A stretch of DNA of 64,000 bases from Bradyrhizobium lablabi (GCF_018129385.1 NZ_JAFCLN010000013.1:119514-183513), one strand, 5' to 3'; shown: positions 27,785 through 37,468, counted from the first letter of the stretch. Numbers and translations are program-made. Notes: generated by a model not told the origin, from the letters alone.

Positions 27785-28312
27785 ATGCGAAGTTCGGCTG
27801 TTCTCGCGATTCCTGTCCTTTTGGTTCCTTCGTCTTCTGCTTTCGCGAACGCGCCGGCGGCCGCCTACAACAAGACCATCACGATTTCCTTCACCTCGAG
27901 CGGAACGCGTACCGACTCGCTCGGCAAGAGCGCCGGCTTCAGCTCGCAGGTGAGCCGGATTATCTATGTCAGCAGCAATGGGCGCCTGTTCATGCGGCAT
28001 ATCGTAACGTCTATGGGCAAGGGCCGCCGTGCGCGTGGCGGCGATTTCGAGCCCGGCAGTGGCCGCGGCGGCAGCTTTACGTTCCAGGGCAACCGTCTGG
28101 TCGGCACCATGACCTGGGCGGCGGGCGCGAGGCAAATCACCGTGACCTTCGATCCGGGCTTTACCAGTTGCACGGCGACGGTGGTCGACGGACGCATGGC
28201 GGGCGGCACGATCCGCCGCAGGGCGCCGAGTGGCGAAATGGTTGAAGTTACCTCCGTCAGCAATTCCGCGCCGAGCTGCTCGATCCAGAGCGGCAATGCA
28301 TTCGCGCAATAG
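27785..28312 (+). CDS. secreted protein of unknown function (paralog 2)
   Basis: 175 residues with a signal peptide ending near SAFANA and a strong GGGGGAGGAC site. Body: KTITISFTSSGTRTDSLGKS, SRIIYVSSNGRLFMRH, FQGNRLVGTMTWAAGARQIT and an ending CSIQSGNAFAQ that matches CGIRDGNVFAR of the gene before it. Two conserved Cys (FTSCTAT and PSCSIQ) suggest one disulfide. Tandem duplicate of 27167-27697 with a diverged sequence; function unknown. Confidence 0.78.
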   Translation: MRSSAVLAIPVLLVPSSSAFANAPAAAYNKTITISFTSSGTRTDSLGKSAGFSSQVSRIIYVSSNGRLFMRHIVTSMGKGRRARGGDFEPGSGRGGSFTFQGNRLVGTMTWAAGARQITVTFDPGFTSCTATVVDGRMAGGTIRRRAPSGEMVEVTSVSNSAPSCSIQSGNAFAQ

Positions 28313-28333
28313 GCAAAGATGGAGCGGTAGAGC

Positions 28334-29293
28334 GTGAGATTCGCAGCGCTGATTTTTGTATCCCTGTTGTCCCTTTGTGAGGTGGCCCTTGCGCAAGGCT
28401 TTCCTTCGCGCCCCATCACCATGATCGTGCCGTTCGCGGCCGGCGGCACCTCGGACGTGATCGCGCGGGTGGTCGCCGAGCAGATGAGCGCGGCGCTCGG
28501 CCAGCCGATCGTGATCGAGAATGTCGCCGGCGCCGGCGGCTCGATCGCGCTGGCGCGGGCCGCGCGCGCCGCGCCCGACGGCTACACCATCGCGATCGGC
28601 AATGCCGGCACCAGCGCGGCGACCTACACCATCTACCCCAACCTGACCTTCACGCCGGACTCCTTCACGCCGATCGCCATGGTCGCAAAAACCTTCGGCA
28701 TCATCGCGCTGCGCAAGGATTTTCCGGCGAAAAGCATGCAGGAATTTCTCAGCTACGCCAAAGGCAATCCGGGCAAGATCAATCTCGGACATGCCGGCGT
28801 CGGCTCGTCGAATTTCTTGATCTGCAAGAGTTTTGTGCAGGCCGCCGGTATCGACGTCACGCTGGTCGGCTATCGCGGCGCGGCGCCCGCGCTCACCGAT
28901 GCGATCGGCGGCCAGATCGACGGCGTCTGCGACGCGGCCGCTTCCGTCGCGCAGCCGATCATCGAAAAGCTGGTGAAAGGCCTTGTCGTCGGCTCGACCG
29001 TGCGCCTTGCCAATTTGCAGGAATTGCCGACCTCGGCGGAAGCGGGCCTGCCGGAATTCGAGGCGCAGGGCTGGAACGGCCTGTTCGCGCCGAAGGGAAC
29101 GCCGCCCGAGATCATCGCCAGGCTGAATGCCGCGGCGAAGACGGCGGTGGAAAGCGATGCGGTGAAAAAGCGTTTTGCCGATCTGTCGACGGTGGCGCCT
29201 GATACCAACGAGCACGCGCCCGAGGTGCTACAGCAACTCGTCACGCGCGATGTCGCGAAATACGGGAAGCTGCTGGAAGACGGCAAGAAGTAG
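28334..29293 (+). CDS. TctC/Bug family tripartite tricarboxylate-type binding protein
   Basis: 319 residues from a GTG start. Signal peptide ends at EVALAQ. Bug-family signature follows at once: YPSRPIT-like FPSRPITMIVPFAAGGTSD, then QPIVIENVAGAGG and PDGYTIAIGNAG. These periplasmic receptors bind carboxylates or amino acids; many have no transporter genes nearby, as here. Ligand unknown. Confidence 0.93.
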   Translation: MRFAALIFVSLLSLCEVALAQGFPSRPITMIVPFAAGGTSDVIARVVAEQMSAALGQPIVIENVAGAGGSIALARAARAAPDGYTIAIGNAGTSAATYTIYPNLTFTPDSFTPIAMVAKTFGIIALRKDFPAKSMQEFLSYAKGNPGKINLGHAGVGSSNFLICKSFVQAAGIDVTLVGYRGAAPALTDAIGGQIDGVCDAAASVAQPIIEKLVKGLVVGSTVRLANLQELPTSAEAGLPEFEAQGWNGLFAPKGTPPEIIARLNAAAKTAVESDAVKKRFADLSTVAPDTNEHAPEVLQQLVTRDVAKYGKLLEDGKK

Positions 29294-29332
29294 TTTTGTG
29301 CCGTGAACCAGCCGAACGCGGCAGGATCTGGC

Positions 29333-29989
29333 TTAAGCGAAAGCGATCGCGTCAACGAGATAGTGCGCAAGTATCACCGGCCAAAGGGCGCCTGATCGCC
29401 GATACATCACCATTAATGGAATGCCGATTGTCGCGGCGAGCAGCACGTTTCCGACCCCGGCCCACCAGTGATAGACGCCGAATATGAGAGACGTGATTAG
29501 AACGGCAGAGGTCCCATCACCCGCATAAGGTTTCGAGGCGCTCCAAAGCAGCCGCCTGAAGACGATTTCTTCGCTGACCGCCACCAGCGCCATACCAAAC
29601 ACCAGATCAGAGACGTAGAGCCAGCCTGCTAAGTGCGGGTATCCACCGACGACAGTCGCCGGAAATGCTGCATTGATGAGGCGTTGCGGCCACTGGCATA
29701 GGCGGTACAGGAGCAAGATTCCTGCGATCCAGGCTCCGATCTCGAGAAGCGAAATCCGACATTGCTCCCTTCGAAAGGCGACAGATCGCGCTGCGGGAAT
29801 GGCCGCAAGGACTGCCAGAGTCACTATTCGACCTGCATAGTCCCAAGCAAGCCAACTCGTTGCATAGTCTTGATGCAGTCGGATGACCTGCGATCCGAAT
29901 AGCGGGATAAAAGCAACTGCAAGCCACCAGATTGCGGGTGCGCGACCGTCTCTCGGGTCGCCGGGAGCTTCCGGCGGACGACTTTCCAT
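29333..29989 (-). CDS. CPBP family intramembrane protease
   Basis: 218 residues from the ATG at 29989 (a TTG four codons earlier is possible). Several hydrophobic helices. The three motifs of the CAAX/CPBP (Abi) family are visible: EEIVFRRLLW, FGVYHWW (FxxxH) and HYLVD. Such proteases are membrane metalloproteins linked to prenyl-protein processing or bacteriocin immunity; the target here is unknown. Convergent with tctC. Codon use is less GC-rich than its neighbours. Confidence 0.88.
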   Translation of the reverse strand: MESRPPEAPGDPRDGRAPAIWWLAVAFIPLFGSQVIRLHQDYATSWLAWDYAGRIVTLAVLAAIPAARSVAFRREQCRISLLEIGAWIAGILLLYRLCQWPQRLINAAFPATVVGGYPHLAGWLYVSDLVFGMALVAVSEEIVFRRLLWSASKPYAGDGTSAVLITSLIFGVYHWWAGVGNVLLAATIGIPLMVMYRRSGALWPVILAHYLVDAIAFA

Positions 29990-30160
29990 GCTGGGTCTCA
30001 AGAAAAGAACGCGCCACGACAGCTGGAGCTACAGCTGAACTATTATCGGCTTTCATAATCCTTTCACACTAGTTTTCTCGACAGAGCAACCGGGGATTGT
30101 CTGATGGCCCGCGGCCGTTTATCAAGGCGCGCCGGTCAATCATACCCGCTCGGATTTCCC

Positions 30161-30898
30161 ATGCCCGTTGCTTTGGTCATTATATTGCTCGATATCACGC
30201 TGGTTTATCACGCTGCGAAGACCGGCCGCCTACAGCCCTGGGCGTTCATCATCCTGATGGTGCCGCTGATCGGCGCGCTTGCCTACATCGTCGTCGAACT
30301 GATCCCGGAATGGTTCGGCAGCCCGGGCGCACAGCAGGCGCGCCGCCGGGTCGCTGCAAAGCTCGATCCGGAAAAGCGCTATCGCGGAATTGTCCGATCG
30401 GCTGCTCGATGCCGACACCATTGCAAACCGCGCCGTGCTTGCCGCCGAATGCCTCGAGCTCGGGCGCTTCGACGAAGCGGAGCGTCACTACGACCACATC
30501 CTGTCGCTTCCGATGGGCGACGATCCAATCTACGCGCTGGGCAAGGCGAAGGGCAGTTCGGCGCCAAGCGTCCGAGCGACGCGGTAACGACGCTGGATGC
30601 CCTGAAGGCGAAATGGCCGGACTTCGAGTCGGGCGAGGGGCACCTGCTTTATGCGAGAGCGTTGGCCGAAGCCGGCCGCGTCGACGAGGCGCTCGAGGAA
30701 TATTCTTCGGTCATCACCTATTTCTCCGGCGCCGAAGCGCGGGTGCGCTACGGCCTGCTGTTGAAGCTGGTCGGCCGCACCGCCGAGGCGAGGGTGATCT
30801 TCAACGAACTGTTGCTCCAGATGCGGCGCGCTCCCAAGCATGCGCAGAGCATGCAGGCCGAATGGCTCGCGATTGCCGAGAAGCAGTTATCGGCCTGA
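30161..30898 (+). pseudogene. TPR membrane protein with two compensating frameshifts
   Basis: N-terminal part (from ATG 30161) has two membrane helices: PVALVIILLDITLVYHAA and QPWAFIILMVPLIGALAY, then WFGSPGAQQARRRVAAKLDPEKRYR. After codon CGC at 30383-30385 an extra G (30386/30387) throws the frame; the natural continuation ELSDRLLDADTIANRAVLAA runs in another frame to about 30550. A missing base near 30553 restores the first frame at QFGAKRPSDAVTTLDALKAK, and TPR-like helices run to the end (LLYARALAEAGRVDEALEEY). About 56 residues of a TPR are scrambled. Either an inactivated gene or two sequencing errors. Confidence 0.75.
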
Positions 30899-31885
30899 CC
30901 AGGCGCCGCGCAAGCGCTGCATCGCGCGCTTGAACGCGTCGCCCGGCACCGTCATCGCCGCAACGCCTGCCATCACCAGCAGCAGCCCGAGCGCGAGGTT
31001 CGGCGGCACGGCCTCGCCGAGCAGCAGCACCGATAGTCCGACGCCGATCGGAATGCGCAAGTAGCCCTGCGCATTCGTTGTCAGCGTGCCGAGCCGCTGG
31101 AGGCACATGTAGAACAGCATCAGGCCGAGCGCGCTGGAGAAGATGCCCATCGTGGCGACCGCGGCCAGCGCCTGCGGCGTCGGCCGCAAGGTCCACGGCT
31201 GCTCGAAGATCATCGCGGGCGGCAGCAGGATGCAGCCGCCGAACAGCAGTGAGCCGGCGGCGACCACCATAGGATCGTAATCCGACAGCCGCAGGCCGAA
31301 GATGGTGGCGCAAGCGAAGGAGATGGTGGCGAGCAGGATCGCCGCTTCCGCGATGATGTCAGTGGAAAGGCCGCCGAGCGCATCGAGGCCGATGATCACG
31401 GCGGTGCCGGCAAGGCCAAGGATGGCGCCGGCGAGCTTGAGCAGCGTTGCCGGCTCGTGCCGCGTGATGGCCCATGTGATGAGGAAGGCGAAGATCGGCG
31501 TGGTGGAGGCCAGCACCACCGTCGGCGCCGCCGCCACATATTGCTGCGCCCAGGTTATCATCAGGAACGGAATCGTCGAATTGATGGTCTGTTGCTGGGC
31601 GAACAGCTTCCAGGCCCTGAAGTCGGACGGCAGGCGCAGCCCGCGGAAGTACAATACCGCAATGAGGAACGCCGCTGCGATCAGCGAGCGCGCCGAGATG
31701 AAGGTAACAGGCGGTATCGAGCCGAGCCCGATCTTCGTCAGCGGATAGGTCGAGCTCCAGCACACCGCGAGCGCCAGCAGCAGCGCGCAGTCGCGCCAGG
31801 ATTGCTGACGGGGCGGATTGGGGGAAGGGGCAGGCTGCGGCGCAGGCGCCGCCTCGATCTCGCTGAGTACTGTGCTCTTCGGCAA
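30887..31885 (-). CDS. EamA/DMT superfamily transporter
   Basis: 332 residues from a TTG start with GGGAAGAA upstream. Proline-rich cytoplasmic N-terminus (residues 11-27), then ten membrane segments in two EamA repeats, the first starting WRDCALLLALAVCWSSTYPL and the second near TDIIAEAAILLATISFACAT. Exports or imports small metabolites; substrate unknown. Its 3' end overlaps the convergent TPR gene by 12 bp. Confidence 0.92.
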   Translation of the reverse strand: MPKSTVLSEIEAAPAPQPAPSPNPPRQQSWRDCALLLALAVCWSSTYPLTKIGLGSIPPVTFISARSLIAAAFLIAVLYFRGLRLPSDFRAWKLFAQQQTINSTIPFLMITWAQQYVAAAPTVVLASTTPIFAFLITWAITRHEPATLLKLAGAILGLAGTAVIIGLDALGGLSTDIIAEAAILLATISFACATIFGLRLSDYDPMVVAAGSLLFGGCILLPPAMIFEQPWTLRPTPQALAAVATMGIFSSALGLMLFYMCLQRLGTLTTNAQGYLRIPIGVGLSVLLLGEAVPPNLALGLLLVMAGVAAMTVPGDAFKRAMQRLRGAWSGR

Positions 31886-31960
31886 CTTGTTCTTCCCGGC
31901 GCTTCCCGCTCGTTTATGGCCTCATCCGGAGGGAGCGCACAAGCAGGCCGGGCGCATAGG

Positions 31961-32449
31961 CTACGTGCCGGCCGCGCCGGTCGCGGGCGGCTTTTTCCAC
32001 TTCACCCGCTTGATGGTGCCGGAGAAGGTGAACAGCTTTCGCTCGCCCGAGCGCAGCGTGCCGCGCAGAAAAATCAGCGAACCGCCGGCCCGCGTCACCT
32101 CGCCGTCGCATTCGATCAGCTCGCCCTCGCGCGCCGCGTCGAGGAATTCGCAGGAGAAGCCGACGGTCACGCCCGGTCCCTGCAAATGCGAAGAGGCGAT
32201 CGCGAACAGGCAATAATCGGCAAAGCTCATGAAGGCGCCGCCATGGACGTTGCGCTGGCCGTTGAGGTGCTTCTGCTCGACCCGGAAGACGCATTGCACG
32301 CGGCCGTTCTCGTCCATCCGGTGCCAGAACGGGCCGTTATGGGTCTCAAAATTGTCGCGGGTCCAGGTCCGCCAGCCCGCGAATTCGCCCTCGGTTTCGA
32401 TATGGATATCGGGGCGGCGATGGAATGCGTCTTGGGGAAGCTCGTTCAC
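31961..32449 (-). CDS. PaaI-type thioesterase (hotdog fold)
   Basis: 162 residues from a GTG start. Hydrolyses acyl-CoA or aryl-CoA esters. The family signature HGGAFMSFAD (within NVHGGAFMSFADYCLF) and the C-terminal strand SGTIKRVKWKKP are present. Stands alone upstream of the divergent purL; substrate unknown. Confidence 0.88.
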   Translation of the reverse strand: MNELPQDAFHRRPDIHIETEGEFAGWRTWTRDNFETHNGPFWHRMDENGRVQCVFRVEQKHLNGQRNVHGGAFMSFADYCLFAIASSHLQGPGVTVGFSCEFLDAAREGELIECDGEVTRAGGSLIFLRGTLRSGERKLFTFSGTIKRVKWKKPPATGAAGT

Positions 32450-32610
32450 TGAAAATGGGCCTTCAATTGCGGTTTGGCGCCCTTAAATCCGATCCTTCGG
32501 CAATGCGCAAACTCTGTTCCTGCGGCCAGCAGCCGCAAAGCTCTGGACAGGCGGGAAATGGGCCATAAAAGGCCTTTTCCAGCCCCTCCGGACTTCCTAT
32601 TACGGGCCCC

Positions 32611-34824
32611 ATGCAGACCAACGAACCCAAAATCACCCCTGAGCTCGTCGCCAGCCACGGGCTCAAGCCGGACGAGTATGAGCGCATCCTGAAGCTGATC
32701 GGGCGGGTCCCGAGCTTCACCGAGCTCGGCATCTTTTCCGCAATGTGGAACGAGCACTGCTCGTACAAGTCCTCGCGCATCCATCTGCGCGGCCTGCCTA
32801 CCAAGGCGCCATGGGTGATCCAGGGCCCGGGCGAGAATGCCGGGGTGATCGACATCGGCGACGGACAGGCGGTGGTTTTCAAGATGGAGAGCCACAATCA
32901 CCCGAGCTACATCGAGCCCTATCAGGGTGCGACCACCGGCGTCGGCGGCATTTTGCGCGACGTGTTCACGATGGGCGCGCGCCCGATCGCCTGCCTCAAC
33001 GCGCTGAGCTTTGGCGCGCCAGAACATCCCAAGACGCGGCATCTGGTGTCGGGCGTGGTCGCCGGCGTCGGCGGCTACGGCAATTCCTTTGGAGTGCCGA
33101 CGGTCGGCGGTCAGGTGCGTTTCCACACCCGCTATGACGGCAACATCCTCGTCAACGCGATGGCCGTTGGCCTCGCCGACGCCGACAAGATTTTCTATGC
33201 GGCGGCCTCCGGCGTGAACATGCCGATCGTGTATCTGGGCTCGAAGACCGGCCGCGACGGCATTCACGGCGCCTCGATGGCGTCAGCCGAGTTCGACGAC
33301 GATTCCGAGGAGAAGCGCCCGACCGTGCAGGTCGGCGATCCCTTCGCCGAAAAGCTGCTGCTCGAAGCCTGCCTCGAGATCATGGAAAAGGGCTGCGTGA
33401 TCGCGATCCAGGACATGGGCGCGGCCGGCCTGACGTGTTCCGCGGTGGAAATGGGCGCCAAGGGCGATCTCGGCGTCGATCTGATCCTGGATTCCGTGCC
33501 GACGCGCGAAACCGGCATGAGCGCCTATGAGATGATGCTCTCGGAAAGCCAGGAGCGCATGCTCATGGTGCTCAAGCCCGAGAAGGAGCAAGAAGCCGAG
33601 GCGATCTTCAAGAAGTGGGGCCTCGACTTTGCGGTGGTCGGCTACACCACGCCGAGCAAGCGCTTTGTGGTGAAGCACGGCGGCGACGTCATGGCCGATC
33701 TGCCGATCAAGGAGCTTGGCGATGAGGCGCCGGTGTATGACCGGCCGCATGTGGCCTCGCCCGCGCTGCCCGTCGTGCATGCGCGCGACGTGAAGCCGCC
33801 GATGAGTATTTCGGCCGCGCTGGAAAAACTGATCGGCACGCCGGAGCTTTGCTCAAAGCGTTGGGTGTGGGAGCAGTACGACCACGTCATCCTCGGCAAT
33901 ACCGTGCAGCGCCCCGGCGGCGATGCCGCCGTCGTGCGCGTGCAGGACGGGCCAAAAGGGCTTGCGCTCACCGTCGACGTCACGCCGCGTTATTGCGAGG
34001 CCGATCCGTTCGAGGGCGGCAAGCAGGCGGTCGCCGAAGCCTGGCGCAACATCACGGCGGTCGGCGGAAAACCGCTCGCCATCACCGACAATCTCAACTT
34101 TGGCAATCCGGAGCGGCCCGAGATCATGGGCCAGTTCGTCGGTTGCCTGAAGGGCATTTCGGAAGCCTGCCGTTCGCTCGATTTCCCGGTCGTGTCCGGC
34201 AACGTCTCGCTCTACAACGAGACCAACGGCCGCGGCATCCTGCCGACCCCGTCGATCGGCGGCGTCGGCGTGCTCGATGACTTTACAAAATCCGCTACGC
34301 TCGCCTTCAAGGCCGAGGGTGAAGCGATTCTCTTGATCGGCGACACGCAAGGCTGGCTCGGCCAGTCCGTATACCTGCGTGATATCTGCGGCCGCGAAGA
34401 GGGCGCGCCGCCGCCGGTCGATCTCGCAGCCGAAAAGCGCAACGGCGATGTGGTGCGCGGCATGATCCGCGCGGGTACGGCGACGGCGGTGCATGATGTC
34501 TCCGATGGCGGTCTTCTGATCGCGCTCGCCGAGATGGCGATATCGAGCGGCATCGGCGCGCAGCTACTTGCCGCGCCAAGCTCGCTCGTGCCGCATGCGT
34601 ACTGGTTCGGCGAGGACCAGGCGCGCTACATCGTGACCGTGCCCGCGTCCGAAGCCGGCCTCGTGCTCGCCAAGATGAAGGGCGCCGGCGTGCCTTGCGC
34701 GCGGATCGGCACCACGGGCGGCGATGCAATTGCGGTGGCGGGTGAAGCCCCGGTATCGATCGCAGCGCTCAACACGGCATTCGAGTACTGGCTGCCGGCC
34801 TATATGAGCGGGAAGGCGTCCTAA
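32611..34824 (+). CDS. purL: FGAM synthase large subunit PurL
   Basis: Catalytic subunit of the PurLQS complex: FGAR to FGAM with ammonia from PurQ. 737 residues, the short PurL type. ATP and substrate loops are intact: MWNEHCSYKSSR near residue 46-57, MESHNHPS, GAATGVGG-like GATTGVGGILRD, and the second half starting about residue 400. The stop overlaps the convergent acyltransferase gene by 4 bp. Separated from purQ by 5.4 kb of accessory genes. Confidence 0.97.
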   Translation: MQTNEPKITPELVASHGLKPDEYERILKLIGRVPSFTELGIFSAMWNEHCSYKSSRIHLRGLPTKAPWVIQGPGENAGVIDIGDGQAVVFKMESHNHPSYIEPYQGATTGVGGILRDVFTMGARPIACLNALSFGAPEHPKTRHLVSGVVAGVGGYGNSFGVPTVGGQVRFHTRYDGNILVNAMAVGLADADKIFYAAASGVNMPIVYLGSKTGRDGIHGASMASAEFDDDSEEKRPTVQVGDPFAEKLLLEACLEIMEKGCVIAIQDMGAAGLTCSAVEMGAKGDLGVDLILDSVPTRETGMSAYEMMLSESQERMLMVLKPEKEQEAEAIFKKWGLDFAVVGYTTPSKRFVVKHGGDVMADLPIKELGDEAPVYDRPHVASPALPVVHARDVKPPMSISAALEKLIGTPELCSKRWVWEQYDHVILGNTVQRPGGDAAVVRVQDGPKGLALTVDVTPRYCEADPFEGGKQAVAEAWRNITAVGGKPLAITDNLNFGNPERPEIMGQFVGCLKGISEACRSLDFPVVSGNVSLYNETNGRGILPTPSIGGVGVLDDFTKSATLAFKAEGEAILLIGDTQGWLGQSVYLRDICGREEGAPPPVDLAAEKRNGDVVRGMIRAGTATAVHDVSDGGLLIALAEMAISSGIGAQLLAAPSSLVPHAYWFGEDQARYIVTVPASEAGLVLAKMKGAGVPCARIGTTGGDAIAVAGEAPVSIAALNTAFEYWLPAYMSGKAS

Positions 34825-36005
34825 AGTACGTTCTTCGCTCCCGGAATCATCCGCAGCGCCCGTGTCACTCCCCAGCTAAACGCGACAGTCAGCACGAATA
34901 CGATCGGCACCTTTACTGTCGCCGGCATGTTGTAGTCGAACAGCCAATATTGCAGCCACAACGTGATCGGATAGTGCACGAGGAACATGCCGTAGGCGTC
35001 GCCTTGCATCGGATCCAGCACGCTCTTGCCTCCGCCGGCGAACCGCAGGAAATAGGCCAGGATCAGGAACAGGATCGCCACGCTGAAGACCGTAAAGCAG
35101 ACGGCGTAGAGCGCCTCATACCAGTTGGGCAGCGGCGACGGGTTGCCCAGATTTTCGCGCTTGATGCCGATCAGCACCCACATAAGATAATACGGAACGA
35201 TCGCCAGCAGCATCCAGTCCCAACTGACCTTCGCCATTCGGCCGTCCGGCGACAGCAGCCCGCGATCCATCTGCGCAAGGCCGACGCCAGCGCCGAAAAA
35301 GAAGTAGGTGGCGTAGAGCAGCACGCGGCCATGCTGGACCGAAAACGGCCCAAACTCGAACCAACTGGCTGGTCCGTAGCGCATCAACCCGGGCACGTAG
35401 AACGCGGCGGTGACAGCCAGCATCACCGCGAAGAACACGGCAGGCCGGCGGCGGCCGTACAGCGAGAGGCGGTTGATGGGGTCGAGCGCGTGAGGCGATA
35501 GCTTGTAGAGTGTGCACGCAGCAAGGTCGAAGGCTAGCAAGACCCAGAGGAACCAGATCGGTCCGCTTGGCCAAGGGCCTTTTGTGACTGTGGTCCACCA
35601 GAACTGCGAAAAGCCGATCTCGGGATGGTGCCGCAGCGAGATGGCGTAATAGGCGAGCGGGATGATCGTGAAGGCGCAGATCACGAACGGCAGGCCAAGT
35701 CGAAGCAGCCGATCCGCCAGATAGTTCACCACGCCCTTGCGGGCGATCCCCGGCCAGACGAACAGACCCGAGAGGAAAAAGAACATCGCCATGAAGAAGC
35801 TGTCGGTGGCGAGCACGATCATGTCGAAGCCGAAGAATTCCTTCGGATCGGTATGACCGTAATAGGTGTAGGGGATGACCGCGTGATGCAGCAGAACGAT
35901 CAGCGTCAGGAAGGTGCGGGCGCGGTCGATCGAAAAATTGCGCGTCTTGGCTTTCGGCGCGGCATGAACTTCCGGTGCCACCGAGGTCGTGGAAATCGTC
36001 GTCAT
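34821..36005 (-). CDS. acyltransferase 3 family membrane protein
   Basis: 394 residues with about ten membrane segments. N-terminal signature RNFSIDRARTFLTLIVLLHH with the catalytic-type His pair, and FFFLSGLFVWPG. These enzymes O-acetylate or succinylate polysaccharides, lipids or antibiotics at the inner membrane; the acceptor here cannot be told. Stand-alone gene. Confidence 0.9.
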   Translation of the reverse strand: MTTISTTSVAPEVHAAPKAKTRNFSIDRARTFLTLIVLLHHAVIPYTYYGHTDPKEFFGFDMIVLATDSFFMAMFFFLSGLFVWPGIARKGVVNYLADRLLRLGLPFVICAFTIIPLAYYAISLRHHPEIGFSQFWWTTVTKGPWPSGPIWFLWVLLAFDLAACTLYKLSPHALDPINRLSLYGRRRPAVFFAVMLAVTAAFYVPGLMRYGPASWFEFGPFSVQHGRVLLYATYFFFGAGVGLAQMDRGLLSPDGRMAKVSWDWMLLAIVPYYLMWVLIGIKRENLGNPSPLPNWYEALYAVCFTVFSVAILFLILAYFLRFAGGGKSVLDPMQGDAYGMFLVHYPITLWLQYWLFDYNMPATVKVPIVFVLTVAFSWGVTRALRMIPGAKNVL

Positions 36006-36288
36006 GTTATTCCGCCCCTGCAGGGTCGCTTATGTTGCAACCGGGAACCCGATTCAGCAAGGCCTATCGCAGCTTGTTTCCCTAAAGTCCAACTGGCTCG
36101 TCATGCATCGAGTGCTTGGCGTGTCTTCGGCATGACGTGCGTCGGCAGCCGACGCCGCAACCAGAAGCGGGATTTCGCAAGGCGTGTTGCGCGACCGGTC
36201 GGGCAAATGTGATCGCGCATCTGACGCATGTCCGGGAACGGCCGGAGTCCGCGGGACGTTGGCCCGGTCAATCATGCGGAGTGTTCAA

Positions 36289-36666
36289 ATGCTACGAAAA
36301 TCATCTCTTCTTGCGCTGCTGGCGGCTTCCGCGATGGCTGTTTCCACCCCGGTTTTTGCGCAGAACGCCGGCGCAGCCGCAGGTGCCGCACAGATGGCAC
36401 CCGGCACAAACGGCATACCGCCGGTCGGTACGACGCCGAACCCGGGATCTGCCGGCATCTCGCCGGCGCCGGGTGGCCAATCCACCACCGGAACAGGAAT
36501 CACGACCGGAACGGGGACGGGTCAAATCCCCGGTGGTGCCGGCGCCAATCAGCCCGGCGTGCCCAACACGTCGACGCCGGGCATGATCGGTACCGGCGGA
36601 TCGCCGAGCGGCTTGCCGGGCGATGATCCCGTCCATCCCGGCTTCCCGGGCAAGGTCGGCAAGTGA
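36289..36666 (+). CDS. secreted Gly/Thr/Pro-rich protein
   Basis: 125 residues from the ATG at 36289 with GGAG upstream; an ATG at 36274 is an alternative. Signal peptide MLRKSSLLALLAASAMAVST ending PVFAQN. The mature part is low-complexity (TGTGITTGTGTGQIPGGAGA, PGGQSTT) and probably disordered. A strong terminator follows. Function unknown. Confidence 0.75.
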   Translation: MLRKSSLLALLAASAMAVSTPVFAQNAGAAAGAAQMAPGTNGIPPVGTTPNPGSAGISPAPGGQSTTGTGITTGTGTGQIPGGAGANQPGVPNTSTPGMIGTGGSPSGLPGDDPVHPGFPGKVGK

Positions 36667-36678
36667 CGCCGATTCAGA

Positions 36679-36704
36679 AAGGGCGGCAGACGGTTGCCGC
36701 CCTT
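36679..36704 (+). terminator. intrinsic terminator
   Basis: Perfect 10-bp stem AAGGGCGGCA / TGCCGCCCTT with a 6-nt loop, followed by CTGCCC. It begins 13 nt after the stop of the secreted Gly-rich protein. Confidence 0.75.
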
Positions 36705-36778
36705 CTGCCCTGGAACCCGCGCCATCGCCTGAAGTTAGGTACGGCGGGCAACGACATCGGAAGGCTGAGGAGCGGGCG

Positions 36779-36952
36779 ATGACAATCCTGAAATGGGCGC
36801 TGATCTTCCTGGTGATCTCCATCATCGCGGGCCTGCTCGGCTTTACCGGCGTGTCGATTGTCTCGGCCGATATCGCCCGCTTCCTGTTCTACGTATTCGT
36901 GGCGATCTTCCTGGTGCTGCTGATACTGGGGCTCACGATCTTCAGGGCATAG
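36779..36952 (+). CDS. DUF1328 small membrane protein
   Basis: 57 residues, AGGAG 7 nt upstream of the ATG. Two hydrophobic helices: LKWALIFLVISIIAGLLGFT and FLFYVFVAIFLVLLILGLTI. This is the YtjA/DUF1328 family, small inner-membrane proteins of unknown role often linked to stress responses. Confidence 0.92.
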   Translation: MTILKWALIFLVISIIAGLLGFTGVSIVSADIARFLFYVFVAIFLVLLILGLTIFRA

Positions 36953-36974
36953 CGAAGGCCCGCGGCCCTCTCCG

Positions 36975-37096
36975 AGTCATTGCGAGGAGCGAAGCGACGA
37001 AGCAATCCAGCTTTCCTTGTTGCGACAAAGAAAAGCAGGATTGCTGCGCGGAGCCTGTCATCGGGCGCGCGTGACCCGTTGGCTCGCAAATGACGG
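36975..37096. repeat. palindromic repeat, diverged copy
   Basis: AGTCATTGCGAGGAGCGAAG and AAGCAATCCAGC on the left, CAGGATTGCTGC and GCTCGCAAATGACGG on the right. Same family as 22520-22605, with a diverged right arm. Confidence 0.8.
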
Positions 37097-37108
37097 TTGT
37101 GGAAGCAG

Positions 37109-37468
37109 CTATCCCACTTCCTCGATCGTCACCTTGTCGGGATAGAACGCCAGATGCCCCGTGATCTCGGCCATTGCCGGGAAGGGCGTCTCATAGGTCC
37201 AGATCGCATTCTCCAGCGACTTGCCGTCGGTTCTGATGCTGAAATAATTCGCATCCCCCTTGTACGGGCAGTGCGTGGTACGGGCGGTGCGCTCCAGCAG
37301 TGCCATATTGGCATCCTCGCGCGGCACATATTGCACCGCCGGATACTTCGCTTCCTTCAATGTCAGCGCGTGAGTGGTGTCGGCAATGACGATGTCGCCG
37401 GCAGTCACGCGGACGCGTTTCGGATTGGGTGAAATCGTGATCGGATGGTCGGGGCCCGGTAGTTTCAT
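37109..37468 (-). CDS. DUF427 domain protein
   Basis: 119 residues. Family signature: DTTHALTLKEAKYPAVQYVP, THCPYKGDANYFSI and WTYETPFPAM, then AFYPDKV. DUF427 proteins are small beta-rich cytoplasmic proteins of unknown function. Single gene, convergent with the repeat at its 3' side. Confidence 0.92.
   Translation of the reverse strand: MKLPGPDHPITISPNPKRVRVTAGDIVIADTTHALTLKEAKYPAVQYVPREDANMALLERTARTTHCPYKGDANYFSIRTDGKSLENAIWTYETPFPAMAEITGHLAFYPDKVTIEEVG

Noticed and set aside
27470..29215. 581-codon minus-strand frame opposite tctC and the secreted paralogs
   Set aside because: Overlaps three genes with signal peptides and motifs; its own sequence shows only Arg/Asp/His-rich shadow composition.
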